From the NCBI RefSeq assembly GCF_000434895.1, contig NZ_FR892794.1:11640-47548 (forward strand): a stretch of DNA of 35,909 nt, written 5' to 3'. The notes beneath the pieces were generated by a model. That model was not told the origin of the DNA. It was given only the letters and a program-made list of their open reading frames with translations, and searched no databases. Source of the stretch: Phascolarctobacterium succinatutens CAG:287. GTDB lineage: Bacteria > Bacillota > Negativicutes > Acidaminococcales > Acidaminococcaceae. The translations under genes were made by a program, and so were the position numbers. Of the stretch, positions 1 through 8,629 are shown piece by piece; within the stretch, counting starts at the first letter, position 1, and each line of letters begins with the position of its first letter.

Positions 1-40
1 TCCGGCCGGCATTCCTGCGCAATGTGCCTTATGCGGCAGA

Positions 41-2599
41 CTATTCTACTGCGATTTCTTCCATGTCGTATACTTCAAAGATATCGCCCTCTTTAAGGTC
101 GCTGAACTTCTCTAAAGTAATACCACATTCAAAGCCTTGGGCAACTTCCTTCACATCGTCCTTGAAGCGGCGCAGAGATTCGATAACGCCCTCGTGAACT
201 ACGATGCCGTCACGGACAACACGAACCTTGGAGCTGTTGGTAACCTTGCCTTCAACTACATAGCAGCCGGCAATCTTCAGCTTGGAAATAGTAATCAGCT
301 GACGGATTTCTACGCGGCCTTGGATAACCTCCTTGAATTTAGGAGCAAGCATACCCTTGATAGCAGCCTCAACGTCGTTGATTGCGTCGTAAATTACACG
401 GTAGGTGCGTACGTCAACCTTCTCGGTTTCGGCAGCCTTACGCGCGTTAGCGTCAGGACGAACGTTAAAGCCGATAATCAGCGCGTTGGCAGCGGACGCC
501 AGCATTACGTCGGATTCGGTGATAGCGCCTACGCCTGCATGGACAACGGCAACCTTAACCTCATCGTTTTTGATTTTTTCCAGGGATGCCTTCAATGCTT
601 CGATAGTACCCTGAACGTCAGCCTTAACTACGATGTTCAGCTCTTTGATTTCGCCTTCTTTAATACGTTGGAACAGGTCATCCAGGGAAACCTTGGAGTT
701 CAGCTTGATTTCCTCTTCCTTCTTCTTGGCGATACGTTTTTCAGCAACGCCACGGGCAGTCTTCTCGTCGGTGCTGTCCAGGATATCGCCGGCAGCAGGT
801 ACATCGTTCAAGCCCAGTACCTCTACAGGGGTAGAAGGCAGAGCTTTTTTAACCTTTTCGCCACGGTCATTGATCATTGCACGAACCTTACCATAGGAGG
901 TGCCGGCAATAATGGTATCACCGATATGCAGAGTACCGCGCTGTACCAGTACGGTAGCAACCGGGCCACGGCCTTTGTCCAGCTGGGCCTCAATGATAGT
1001 ACCGTGAGCAGGCAGGTTCGGGTTAGCCTTCAGCTCCTGCATTTCAGCAACCAGCAGAATCATTTCCAGCAGGTCGCTGATACCAGTCTTCTGATGTGCG
1101 GAAACAGGAACCATAATGGTGTCGCCGCCCCAATCCTCAGGAATGAGCTCATGCTCTGCCAGCTGTTGTTTAACGTGATCCGGATTTGCGCCCGGACGGT
1201 CGATTTTGTTGATAGCTACAATGATAGGTACCTTTGCAGCCTTAGCATGGTTGATAGCCTCGATGGTCTGCGGCATTACACCGTCATCTGCTGCTACAAC
1301 CAAGATAGCAACGTCGGTTACCTGTGCGCCGCGGGCACGCATAGCAGTGAAGGCTTCATGGCCCGGGGTATCCAGGAAGACAATCTGCTTGCCCTGGTAG
1401 TTAACCTTGTAAGCACCGATATGCTGGGTAATACCGCCGGCCTCGCGGGAGGTAACGTTGGTTTTACGGATAGCGTCCAGCAAGGAGGTTTTACCATGGT
1501 CAACGTGGCCCATAACGGTAATAACCGGCGGACGCGGAACGCGTTTTTCAGGCGGATCGTCAACCTCAGGAATCTCAGTCGGATCCTCCTCAGGTGCTCT
1601 TTGACCAACCTCTACGCCGAAGTTGTCGCCGATAAGCTGTGCGGTATCGAAATCGATATCCTGGTTGATGGTAACCATTACTCCCAGCATAAACAGAGCC
1701 TTGATTACTTCATTAACCTCACGCTTAATGAGCTTGGAAAATTCCTGTACATTAATGGATTCGCCGATTTCAACGTAGGTCGGACGAACGATTTCTACCG
1801 GAGCCTGCTGCTGTTTCGGTGCAGGCTTCTTGCCGCCGCGGTTTACCGGCATCTGATGACCAGCACTGCGGTTCGGACGGCTTTCGCGGGTAGCGTAGCT
1901 GCCCTTAATCTGCGGCTTGTTGTCCTTACGGCTCTTGCCTGCGTTGCGACCGCCCTGACGGTTATCGCGAGCGCCTTCGCTGCGGCCGCCATTGCGGCCT
2001 TCGCTACGGCCACCGCTAACCTGTGCACGGCTTTCACCGTGTACGCTTTGGCCGGGTTGCTGGCTCTTGGGGCCTACAAAGATACCGCCCTGGCGTTGTT
2101 GGCCATTACGGCCACCTTGACGGTTGCCCTGCTGGCCGCCACGATTTTGCGGACGACCTTCATTACGGCCACCTTGATAGTTACCCTGGCCGCCATGGCG
2201 GTTGCCCTGCTGGCCGTTGCGATTTTGCGGACGGCCTTCGTTGCGGCCACCCTGACGATTTTCATTACGCCCTTGAGCGTTGTTGTTGCGTTGATTATTT
2301 TGCTGATTTTGTTGCATATTCCTCTGTCCGTTATTCCTATTCATATTGTTATCGTTTCTTTTAGCTGTAGCCTGCGGATGCGCAGGAGCAGCCGGTTTGC
2401 TGACATCACGTTTTTCCGTCTTCGCCGGTTTGGGCGGTTCTGGTTTTTTATCATAAGCTTTACGGATAACAGACATAGCCTTGTCATCAGCTGCACTAAA
2501 ATTAGTTTTTTCGATATTATTTTTCTTCAGTAGGTCAATGACCTCATTTACTGGCTTGCCATAATCCTTGGCAACCTCGTATATTCTTTTATTACCCAT
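41..2599 (-). CDS. infB: Translation initiation factor IF-2
   Basis: GTPase that places initiator fMet-tRNA on the 30S subunit and promotes subunit joining. The 852-residue protein has an IF2 N-terminal helical module (about residues 1-55), a long Gly/Arg/Asn/Gln-rich low-complexity linker (about 85-250, with repeated GGRNEGRPQNR-like units), then the G domain with P-loop GHVDHGKT at 364-371, DTPGHEAF, NKID and SAHQKTG, followed by IF2 domains II-IV. The start is preceded by GGAGGTGG. It is the last gene seen of the rimP-nusA-ylxR-ylxQ-infB operon; the 40 bases beyond its stop hold no recognisable gene. The long basic linker is species-variable in this family. Confidence 0.98.
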   Translation of the reverse strand: MGNKRIYEVAKDYGKPVNEVIDLLKKNNIEKTNFSAADDKAMSVIRKAYDKKPEPPKPAKTEKRDVSKPAAPAHPQATAKRNDNNMNRNNGQRNMQQNQQNNQRNNNAQGRNENRQGGRNEGRPQNRNGQQGNRHGGQGNYQGGRNEGRPQNRGGQQGNRQGGRNGQQRQGGIFVGPKSQQPGQSVHGESRAQVSGGRSEGRNGGRSEGARDNRQGGRNAGKSRKDNKPQIKGSYATRESRPNRSAGHQMPVNRGGKKPAPKQQQAPVEIVRPTYVEIGESINVQEFSKLIKREVNEVIKALFMLGVMVTINQDIDFDTAQLIGDNFGVEVGQRAPEEDPTEIPEVDDPPEKRVPRPPVITVMGHVDHGKTSLLDAIRKTNVTSREAGGITQHIGAYKVNYQGKQIVFLDTPGHEAFTAMRARGAQVTDVAILVVAADDGVMPQTIEAINHAKAAKVPIIVAINKIDRPGANPDHVKQQLAEHELIPEDWGGDTIMVPVSAHQKTGISDLLEMILLVAEMQELKANPNLPAHGTIIEAQLDKGRGPVATVLVQRGTLHIGDTIIAGTSYGKVRAMINDRGEKVKKALPSTPVEVLGLNDVPAAGDILDSTDEKTARGVAEKRIAKKKEEEIKLNSKVSLDDLFQRIKEGEIKELNIVVKADVQGTIEALKASLEKIKNDEVKVAVVHAGVGAITESDVMLASAANALIIGFNVRPDANARKAAETEKVDVRTYRVIYDAINDVEAAIKGMLAPKFKEVIQGRVEIRQLITISKLKIAGCYVVEGKVTNSSKVRVVRDGIVVHEGVIESLRRFKDDVKEVAQGFECGITLEKFSDLKEGDIFEVYDMEEIAVE

Positions 2600-2638
2600 T
2601 CATCCACCTCCAGACCAGATAAATAAGAAGCAGATTCA

Positions 2639-2666
2639 TCTGCGAAGCTCGCGCAAGCTGCGCAGA
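2639..2666 (-). other. Intercistronic hairpin between ylxQ and infB
   Basis: An imperfect stem pairs TCTGCG with CGCAGA and AGCT with AGCT in the 86-base gap between ylxQ and infB. No U-run follows, so it is more likely a processing or stability element than a terminator. The role is inferred. Confidence 0.3.
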
Positions 2667-2685
2667 CAACTGTGATTTAACCTTA

Positions 2686-2982
2686 TTATTTTTTCAGCAG
2701 CATATTGGCAAAGTTTGCATCAGTAATTGCCACCGCAATGCGCGGGCCTTTACCGATTGCATAACCCAGGTCATCGCGCGTCAAACGCTCGATGACCTGC
2801 ACGCCTGCCATCTCTGCCAGGAAATAAATTTCCTTTTTTGAATTAGGGGCAGCATCTTGTGCCAAAACAAGTATTTTAACCTTGCCGCTTTTTAAGGCAG
2901 CACGCACAGCTACATCGCCGGAAGCGGTTTTGCCTGCCTTTTGCGCCAACCCTAAAGCAAAAGCAACATTATTGCCTGCCAT
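2686..2982 (-). CDS. ylxQ: YlxQ, L7Ae-family RNA-binding protein
   Basis: Small 98-residue protein of the L7Ae/L30e/S12e fold, which binds kink-turn RNA; in Firmicutes it is a conserved member of the nusA-infB operon. Visible family features are the N-terminal ALGLAQKAGKTASGD segment and the central LVLAQDAAPNSKKE segment. I chose the ATG at 2982 (MAGNN...) because GGAGG lies 9 bases upstream; a longer frame runs through the end of ylxR and its extra residues do not look like the family. The start overlaps ylxR by 14 bases, so translational coupling is likely. The exact RNA target is unknown. Confidence 0.9.
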   Translation of the reverse strand: MAGNNVAFALGLAQKAGKTASGDVAVRAALKSGKVKILVLAQDAAPNSKKEIYFLAEMAGVQVIERLTRDDLGYAIGKGPRIAVAITDANFANMLLKK

Positions 2983-3244
2983 GTTCAAAATCCTCCAGCA
3001 GCTGCTTGAGCACGTCTTCGCCGATAGGCTTCTCCAAAGCACGCTCCAGACGTTTTTCCTTCACAGCCTTGGTAATGCATTCCTTATCGGGGCAGACATA
3101 TGCACCGCGTCCGTTTTTCTTGCCGGTAATATCAAGGCTGACCTCACCCTCAGGCGAACGTACAACGCGCAGCAGAGCCTTTTTATCCTTCATTTCATTG
3201 CAGCCTAAGCATTTACGCTGCGGAATTTTTTTTACCTTCATCAT
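2969..3244 (-). CDS. ylxR: YlxR/RnpM family RNA-binding protein (DUF448)
   Basis: 91-residue protein with the family signature PQRKCLGCNEMKDK near the N-terminus and NGRGAYVCPDKECITKA in the middle. Known homologues bind RNA, and the B. subtilis protein modulates RNase P. It lies between nusA and ylxQ; its ATG overlaps the nusA stop in an ATGA junction, and a second in-frame ATG follows immediately (MM), so the start may be 3244 or 3241. Length and position are typical of Firmicutes. Confidence 0.93.
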   Translation of the reverse strand: MMKVKKIPQRKCLGCNEMKDKKALLRVVRSPEGEVSLDITGKKNGRGAYVCPDKECITKAVKEKRLERALEKPIGEDVLKQLLEDFEHGRQ

Positions 3245-4314
3245 GCTTCTTCCACGGGAGCAGGCTCAGCAGCAGCCTCTTCGGCAGCCTGAGTTTCGCT
3301 CTTAATATCAATTTTCCAGCCGGTCAGCTTAGCAGCCAGGCGGGCATTTTGGCCTTCCTTGCCGATAGCCAGGGACAGCTGGTAATCCGGTACGACAACG
3401 CGGCAGATTTTGTCTGCTTCGTTAACAGTTGTCTTCACAACCTTTGCCGGGCTCAGAGCGTTAGCAACGTATTGTGCCGGATCTTCACTATATTTGACAA
3501 TATCAATTTTCTCACCGCGCAGCTCATTAACAATAGTCTGCACGCGCATGCCCTTATGGCCTACGCAGGCACCTACCGGATCAACATTGCTGTCAGCAGT
3601 AAATACGGAAATCTTAGAGCGCATACCAGGCTCGCGGGCTACGGATTTGATTTCAACCACGCCATCATGGATTTCCGGAACCTCCAGCTCAAACAGGCGC
3701 TTCAGCAGGCCTGGATGAGTGCGGGAAACCATAATCTGCGGTCCCTTGGTGGTGCGCTTAACCTCAACAATATAGGTTTTCATACGCTCATGGTATTGGT
3801 AGATTTCACCGGGTATCTGCTCGTTCGGAGTCAGCACAGCTTCAACCTTGCCCAAATCGATATAAACATTTTTGTTTTCCATGCGTTCAATAATACCGGT
3901 TACGATATCATTAGCACGGCTTTGGAAGCGCTCGTAAACCTGTCCGCGCTCTGCCTCACGGATACGCTGTACAACAAACTGTTTAGCGTTCTGGGCAGCA
4001 ATACGGCCGAAGTTTTTCGGAGTAACCTCCACCTCTACAATGTCACCTGCTATATACTGCGGATTAATTTCCTGAGCATCCTCCAAGGACATTTCGTTAA
4101 TGCCGTCAGCCTCACCCTCAACTACAGTGCGCTGTGCATATACATGGATTTCACCAGTTTCTTTATTCATATCAACACGGACATTCTGGTTTGTGCCGGT
4201 ATTCTTCTTGTAAGCAGCAACCAAAGCGTCATCAACAGCCTGGAACAAAAGCTCGGGGTCAATACCCTTTTCCTTTCCTAATTCCTGGATTGCTGAGATA
4301 AAATCTGCGTTCAC
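3241..4314 (-). CDS. nusA: Transcription termination/antitermination factor NusA
   Basis: Binds RNA polymerase and modulates pausing, termination and antitermination. The 357 residues hold the N-terminal RNAP-binding domain (starting MNADFISAIQELGKEKGIDPE), an S1 domain (about 135-200) and two KH domains (about 230-345, with VGACVGHKGMRVQ and LAIGKEGQNARLAAKLTGW). There are no C-terminal acidic repeats, as is usual in Firmicutes. An Ala/Glu-rich tail ends the protein. It sits 23 bases after rimP and overlaps ylxR by 4 bases, in one operon. Confidence 0.98.
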   Translation of the reverse strand: MNADFISAIQELGKEKGIDPELLFQAVDDALVAAYKKNTGTNQNVRVDMNKETGEIHVYAQRTVVEGEADGINEMSLEDAQEINPQYIAGDIVEVEVTPKNFGRIAAQNAKQFVVQRIREAERGQVYERFQSRANDIVTGIIERMENKNVYIDLGKVEAVLTPNEQIPGEIYQYHERMKTYIVEVKRTTKGPQIMVSRTHPGLLKRLFELEVPEIHDGVVEIKSVAREPGMRSKISVFTADSNVDPVGACVGHKGMRVQTIVNELRGEKIDIVKYSEDPAQYVANALSPAKVVKTTVNEADKICRVVVPDYQLSLAIGKEGQNARLAAKLTGWKIDIKSETQAAEEAAAEPAPVEEA

Positions 4315-4337
4315 TTAATAAGCCTCCTATTTCTTAA

Positions 4338-4817
4338 TTAAAAGTCTATATGCGGTCTGATATTAGCAATCAGCCTACGTTCAATGCGGTCAGGATTTTT
4401 GAATTCCTTACCTTTAATAATCTTTTTAACCTGTACAGCTTCGTCATCATGTGCTACCAGAATACCAGTCAGATTCTTCATTCCCTCCCACGGAGTATAG
4501 AACATAATATCAACCTTGGTGCCATAAGCAGCTACAAAGTCCTTGTCCTTCTTCAGCGGACGATCAATGCCCGGAGAAGAAACCTCCAGAAAATACTTGT
4601 CGGGAATAGGATCCTCGGCATCCAGAATCTCCGTCAGCTTTTCGCTGACCATCTGGCAATCATCAATTTCTACTCCACCAGGCTTATCGAGAAAAATCCG
4701 TAGGTACCAGTCCTTTTCGCGCACATATTCTACATCTACCAGCGTAAGACCGGTATCCTGCAGAAGCGGTTCTACCATTGCGGTAATCAGTGCTTCAACT
4801 TCTTTTGCCTGCATCAT
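4338..4817 (-). CDS. rimP: Ribosome maturation factor RimP
   Basis: Needed for 30S subunit maturation. The 159-residue protein has the two-domain RimP organisation with LVDVEYVREKDWYLRIFLDKPGG and the family hallmark YFLEVSSPGIDRPLK. The reading frame is open further upstream, but GGAGGTGA lies 4 bases before the ATG at 4817, and residues before this Met are basic and unlike RimP. It is the first gene of the rimP-nusA-ylxR-ylxQ-infB operon; a promoter and a leader hairpin lie upstream. Confidence 0.95.
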   Translation of the reverse strand: MMQAKEVEALITAMVEPLLQDTGLTLVDVEYVREKDWYLRIFLDKPGGVEIDDCQMVSEKLTEILDAEDPIPDKYFLEVSSPGIDRPLKKDKDFVAAYGTKVDIMFYTPWEGMKNLTGILVAHDDEAVQVKKIIKGKEFKNPDRIERRLIANIRPHIDF

Positions 4818-4909
4818 TTTCACCTCCATATTAAGTTTTTCTTTCTGCATTAACCTTACAGTTAACAGCTGCCTCCGTCGCCAACGCGTCAGAAACATCG
4901 TAATAAGCG

Positions 4910-4938
4910 GAAAGAGCGGGCTTTAAACCCACTCTTTC
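4910..4938 (-). promoter_or_regulatory. Leader hairpin of the rimP-infB operon
   Basis: In the 5' leader of the minus-strand transcript, GAAAGAGTGGG pairs with CCCGCTCTTTC around a 7-base loop. The single mismatch seen in DNA becomes a G-U wobble in the minus-strand RNA, which supports an RNA function on that strand. Similar GAGUGGG/CCCACUC hairpins precede rimP in many Firmicutes as I recall; the function is not shown here. No U-tract follows, so it is not a standard terminator. Confidence 0.55.
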
Positions 4939-4966
4939 ACAAGTCATACTTATTTTGGCTATTCTT

Positions 4967-4995
4967 ATTATAGCATCTGTTGACAAGTCTTGCAA
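4967..4995 (-). promoter_or_regulatory. Promoter of the rimP-nusA-infB operon
   Basis: On the minus strand TTGCAA, a 17-base spacer and TATAAT form a sigma-A type promoter; TGC just before the -10 makes it an extended -10. The expected start near 4960 leaves a leader of about 140 bases before rimP. Confidence 0.75.
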
Positions 4996-5086
4996 GTAGC
5001 TTACGCTATATCTAGTTATTATATGTTAAATTTTATACAGAAAAATGCTAAATCTGCCACGTAAAATGTATACACTGCGCTTTCCC

Positions 5087-5115
5087 TTGTCAGTCGTAAA
5101 AATATCTGCTACAGT
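5087..5115 (+). promoter_or_regulatory. Candidate promoter of the aminotransferase gene
   Basis: TTGTCA, 17 bases and TACAGT with an upstream TGC (extended -10) lie about 90 bases before the aminotransferase start. The -10 matches the consensus at 4 of 6 positions, so this is moderate evidence. Confidence 0.45.
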
Positions 5116-5205
5116 AATACAGTAAACAGATAGAGATTGTGGAAAAAGTGTCAGTTTGGACAAGGGCGCTTTATCGACAAGCTTTTTATGAAAGGTGGTA
5201 TTTTT

Positions 5206-6399
5206 ATGTCCTATAATTTTGATGCTGCTGTTTCTCCCTTTATTAAAGCATTGCCTCCCTCCGGTCTGGCAAAGTTTCTTGATATTATGGCCGCTAACCC
5301 CAACATCGTACCTCTCAGCGTAGGCGAACCGGATTTTGATATTCCGCAGGCTGTCAAGGACGCTGAAATCAACAGCATCTGCGAAGGCAAAAGCTGCTAC
5401 ACTCCTACGCTCGGCCTTTTGGAGCTGCGCGAAGCAATTGCAGATGATATCCATAAAAACTACGGCGTGAAATACGACCCGAAAACCGAAATCATGGTAA
5501 CAGTCGGTGTCAGCGAAGCACTGTACACCACTATTACTACCATTATGCATCCCGGTGACGAAATTATTCTTCCCGAGCCCTGCTACGTTGCCAACAAGGC
5601 CTGCGTTATTCTGGCAGGCGGCAAGCCTGTTTCCGTAGAAACTTATCAGGAAAACGGCTTTGTGCCTACTATCGAAGATTTGGAAAAGGCTGTTACGCCC
5701 AAAACCAAGGCTATTATGCTTGGCTATCCCAACAACCCGACCGGCGCTGTTATGAGCAAGGAACAGATTAAGGCTATCGGTGACTGGGCTGTGAAGCATG
5801 ACCTGATTGTCATCAGCGACGAGCTTTATGCTCATCTTACCTACGGCGGCAAAACACACACCATGTTCACCTCCTTCCCGGAATTCCGCGACCGCACCAT
5901 TATTTTCAACGGCTTCTCCAAGGCCTACGCTATGACCGGCCTGCGTCTTGGCTATATCATGGCACCGGCAGCAATCATCAACGCTATGAACATCCTGCAT
6001 CAATATGTTGTGCTCTGCCCTAACGTTACGGCACAGTACGGCGCGATTGCGGCACTGAAATACTGCCGCCAGGACGTTGACAACATGGTTGCCGAATACA
6101 GCCGCCGTCGTCAGATTATGATTGATGGCTTCCACAAGATGGGGCTGCCGCTGTATGAGCCCGAAGGCGCCTTCTATGTTTTCCCCTGCATCAAGGAAAC
6201 CGGCCTTTCCAGCATGGAATTTGTTGAAAAGCTGCTGGAGGAGCAGGAGGTTCTCGTAATCCCCGGCAATATCTTCGGTGCCGGTGGTGAAGGCTACATC
6301 CGCTGCTCCTATGCTTACAGCGAAGAAATCCTGCATAAGGCGCTGGAGCGCATCGCCCTCTTCGTAACGAAATACAGAAATCTGAACAAAGCAAAATAA
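5206..6399 (+). CDS. PLP-dependent class I/II aminotransferase
   Basis: Fold-type I aminotransferase of the aspartate aminotransferase superfamily, 397 residues, cytoplasmic. Visible motifs are VGEPDFDIP near the N-terminus, YPNNPTGAVMS in the PLP-binding region, DELYAHL, and the Schiff-base lysine at 239 in GFSKAYAMTGLRLGY. AAAGGTGG stands 8 bases before the chosen ATG; 23 further residues of open frame upstream do not match the family. It stands alone between a minus-strand operon and a strong terminator, so neighbours do not reveal its amino donor. Candidates include aspartate, alanine or aromatic aminotransferase; I cannot choose. Confidence 0.93.
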   Translation: MSYNFDAAVSPFIKALPPSGLAKFLDIMAANPNIVPLSVGEPDFDIPQAVKDAEINSICEGKSCYTPTLGLLELREAIADDIHKNYGVKYDPKTEIMVTVGVSEALYTTITTIMHPGDEIILPEPCYVANKACVILAGGKPVSVETYQENGFVPTIEDLEKAVTPKTKAIMLGYPNNPTGAVMSKEQIKAIGDWAVKHDLIVISDELYAHLTYGGKTHTMFTSFPEFRDRTIIFNGFSKAYAMTGLRLGYIMAPAAIINAMNILHQYVVLCPNVTAQYGAIAALKYCRQDVDNMVAEYSRRRQIMIDGFHKMGLPLYEPEGAFYVFPCIKETGLSSMEFVEKLLEEQEVLVIPGNIFGAGGEGYIRCSYAYSEEILHKALERIALFVTKYRNLNKAK

Positions 6400-6536
6400 C
6401 TTTTATGCTTATTAATTATTAGACATAGTTATCTTATTAGTATATAATATCAATTGTAGATTTGATATCTGCTTAAAAATTCTTTGTTTTGATTTCGCTA
6501 TATCTCACTTTCCTTCCATGAGACATAGCATATAAG

Positions 6537-6570
6537 AAAAACACGGTGTTTATCAGCCGTGTTTTTTCTT
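6537..6570 (+). terminator. Rho-independent terminator, probably bidirectional
   Basis: AAAAACACGG pairs with CCGTGTTTTT around a 10-base loop, followed by a T-rich run on the plus strand. It lies about 140 bases after the aminotransferase stop. Confidence 0.85.
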
Positions 6571-6668
6571 TTTGAAAAAGCTTTTTGATTATTCTATTGC
6601 AGCAGCAGCGTAAGCTAAACAAAAAATCCGCATGAAAAAAACATCATCATATTCCCGCTAAAACAGTT

Positions 6669-6711
6669 AAAGCTGCCAGCCTCCGCTTTGAGACGGAGAC
6701 GGCAGCTTTTT
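6669..6711. terminator. Terminator hairpin between aminotransferase and tonB
   Basis: AAAGCTGCC pairs with GGCAGCTTT with an inner CTCCG/CGGAG stem. The T-run is better on the plus strand (TTTTT), but the element lies directly after the minus-strand tonB stop and may serve both directions. The rest of the 6400-6736 gap is AT-rich, with no gene seen. Confidence 0.7.
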
Positions 6712-6736
6712 GCATAAAAGCATTTGCGTATAATTT

Positions 6737-7438
6737 TTATCTTAAGTTAAAGCTTACCGCACGTGTAACGCGACAGCGTGCATTCTGACCGTACTTGTCT
6801 TTGGCAGGACTAAAGCGCCATTTGTTGACCGCCGTCACAACGCTGTTATCCATAGCACCGTTGCCGGAGGAACCGACAACCGTTACATCCTCTACACTGC
6901 CGTCAGCACCTACCAGAATGCGTACCGTTACCACACCGGTAGCACCGCTGTTGCGTGCGGACGCAGGATATACAGGCGCAACCTCACGCAGCAGGCGTGG
7001 CGGCTTGACCGGCACACCGCGGCCTTCGCCGCTGCCACTACCACTGCCGTTACCATTGCCGCTGCCATTACCACTGCCCGTTCCGCTGCCCGTACCTGTG
7101 CCTGTACCATTACCGGCAGGATTACCGGCAGGAGCCTTCGGCCCGGGGGCTGCAGTTGCTTTTTTCTTAACAATCTTCTTCTGTGGCTTAGGCTTCAGCT
7201 TTTGGTCAATAATATCCTCCAGGCTTTGGATGATAGGCTCTTCCTGCTGCTCCTCCTGTTCGATTTCTTCCTCCTGAGCTTCAGCGCCGCCACCGCCGCC
7301 CTCCAGGGAAACCTCTAAAATTTCCGGAGGCGTATGCACAAAGCGGTAGCCAAAAATGCCAAGGCCGGCGGCAAGAACAAGATGCACAGCCAGAGCTACG
7401 GCAAAGCCCTTGCCAAATCGCTTTTGTTCATCCTTCAT
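6737..7438 (-). CDS. tonB: TonB-like energy transducer
   Basis: Couples the proton motive force harvested by ExbB/ExbD to outer-membrane receptors. The 233 residues comprise a short cytoplasmic N-terminus, one membrane anchor (about 12-30), an acidic Glu/Gln stretch (54-68), a Lys/Pro segment (80-105), a Gly-Thr/Gly-Ser/Gly-Asn dipeptide linker (about 107-141) and a C-terminal TonB domain (about 150-233, with PVYPASARNSGATGVVTVRI). The linker is unusual: classical TonB spans the periplasm with Pro-Glu/Pro-Lys repeats. The gene overlaps exbD by 4 bases (ATGA). No TonB-dependent receptor is in the window, so the transported substrate is unknown. Confidence 0.93.
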   Translation of the reverse strand: MKDEQKRFGKGFAVALAVHLVLAAGLGIFGYRFVHTPPEILEVSLEGGGGGAEAQEEEIEQEEQQEEPIIQSLEDIIDQKLKPKPQKKIVKKKATAAPGPKAPAGNPAGNGTGTGTGSGTGSGNGSGNGNGSGSGSGEGRGVPVKPPRLLREVAPVYPASARNSGATGVVTVRILVGADGSVEDVTVVGSSGNGAMDNSVVTAVNKWRFSPAKDKYGQNARCRVTRAVSFNLR

Positions 7439-7848
7439 TTGCTCTCACCTGTATCCGTAGCCAAACCGAAGCGTGTGACACCTGCTCCCTTCATTTTATC
7501 CATCAGCTGGATAATAGTTTTATAGGGCGCTTCGTCCTCTGCTCTGATAATAACAGAGAAGGAGGAATCATGCTTGCTTTCAATCGCAGCATTCTGAACC
7601 AGCATATCCATCTCGATTTTATTTTCATCAAGATAAAGGCTGCCATCCTTTTTAATCGTTACATTAAAGTTACTCTTGCTGACATTCTCCGAATGCTTGG
7701 CAACCGGCAGGCGAATAGGAATCGTCTTGACCTCGCTCATATACATAGTGCTGACAATGAAAAATACCAGCAGCAGGAAAATCATATCAATCATAGGACT
7801 AAGCATGATTTCCGGTGACTTCATCACTCTTTTACGACGTCTGCGCAT
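7435..7848 (-). CDS. exbD: Biopolymer transport protein ExbD
   Basis: Inner-membrane component of the ExbB-ExbD-TonB motor. The 137-residue protein has a basic N-terminus, one transmembrane helix (PMIDMIFLLLVFFIVSTMYM, about 18-37) containing the family's proton-path aspartate at 21, and a periplasmic domain. The start at 7848 is preceded by a GGGGCGG sequence that overlaps the exbB stop; the longer open frame runs back into exbB. It overlaps tonB by 4 bases, so the trio is one operon. Confidence 0.92.
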   Translation of the reverse strand: MRRRRKRVMKSPEIMLSPMIDMIFLLLVFFIVSTMYMSEVKTIPIRLPVAKHSENVSKSNFNVTIKKDGSLYLDENKIEMDMLVQNAAIESKHDSSFSVIIRAEDEAPYKTIIQLMDKMKGAGVTRFGLATDTGESK

Positions 7849-7864
7849 TTTCTGACACCGCCCC

Positions 7865-8491
7865 TCATTTGCTCTGCTCGTTAGCTTTGAAAATATCAAC
7901 CAACGTATCCGCTACTTCGTTGATATTCAGAGTTTCGGTCTTGATTTTACTTGTAAGATAAGCATGGATACACATACCCATAATGGCAATGCACAGGCCG
8001 AAAACGGTAGTAATCAGCGCTTCACCAATACCTGCAGTAACGGCCATCGGGTTTTGGGTTCTTTCGTTCAAAGCGTTGAACGAAGAAATCATACCGGTAA
8101 TCGTACCGAGCAGGCCGAGCATCGGCGAAAGACCGATAACAACACTCAGATAGTTGATATTTTTTTCCAGACTGTCGATAATACGGTCTGCTTTAGTATA
8201 GACAATAGTTTCCAGACGCGGGCCGAGGTCACCCTTAATATCCAGAATTTCCTTAGCCATGGCAGCAGCCTCGCCCTTGCTCTGCTCTGCCAATTCACTG
8301 GCGCCAACCAGATTAAAGTCATTCATCATGCGGCAGAAGCTGCTCGCGAACTTTTCTCCGGAAATAGCCTTCTTATAGAAAAGATATCGTTCCACACCAA
8401 TGGCAATAGCGGCAAAGGAACACATCAGCAGCGGCCACATACAGGGACCACCCTTAACAAAATAATCAATAGCTCCGGCAAAAATACTCAT
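7865..8491 (-). CDS. exbB: MotA/TolQ/ExbB proton channel family protein (ExbB)
   Basis: Forms the proton channel that powers TonB. The 208 residues show an N-terminal transmembrane helix (PLLMCSFAAIAIGVERY region), a cytoplasmic loop with ALAEQSKGEAAAMAKE-like helices, and two C-terminal membrane helices with LSPMLGLLGTITGMISSFN and AGIGEALITTVFGLCIAIMG. The ATG at 8491 follows AGAAGG at 7 bases; the upstream extension of the frame covers a hairpin and is unlikely to be translated. TolQ is the alternative name, but the exbD-tonB context favours ExbB. Confidence 0.93.
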   Translation of the reverse strand: MSIFAGAIDYFVKGGPCMWPLLMCSFAAIAIGVERYLFYKKAISGEKFASSFCRMMNDFNLVGASELAEQSKGEAAAMAKEILDIKGDLGPRLETIVYTKADRIIDSLEKNINYLSVVIGLSPMLGLLGTITGMISSFNALNERTQNPMAVTAGIGEALITTVFGLCIAIMGMCIHAYLTSKIKTETLNINEVADTLVDIFKANEQSK

Positions 8492-8502
8492 ACTTAAACC
8501 TT

Positions 8503-8537
8503 CTTTCAAAAAAATAACGCTGCAATTTTTTTGCAGC
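8503..8537 (-). terminator. Terminator-like hairpin (possible attenuator) in the exbB leader
   Basis: In the minus-strand RNA, GCTGCAA pairs with TTGCAGC around five A, followed by GTTATTTTTTTG and then directly by the exbB ribosome binding site. The form is that of an intrinsic terminator placed inside the leader, so conditional read-through is plausible. Whether anything controls it is inference. Confidence 0.5.
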
Positions 8538-8629
8538 AAATCGCAAGCTCATCATCCGCCTATACACAGCGGAAGGAAGTCGGCATAGCTCCCATATCTG
8601 ATACTTGTTGCTATTTACTAGATGTTTAT

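Noticed and set aside
2023..2364. CRISPR-like or minisatellite repeats in the 5' part of infB
   Set aside because: The repeats are in-frame codons of the Gly/Arg/Asn-rich IF-2 linker with no spacer-repeat regularity.
137..2533. 798-codon open frame on the plus strand opposite infB
   Set aside because: It mirrors the infB coding strand, has low-complexity hydrophobic composition created by the Gly/Arg/Asn linker codons, no ribosome binding site and no recognisable domain.
5026..6336. 436-codon frame opposite the aminotransferase
   Set aside because: Shadow of a well-supported gene; no family features, and it runs into the AT-rich promoter region.
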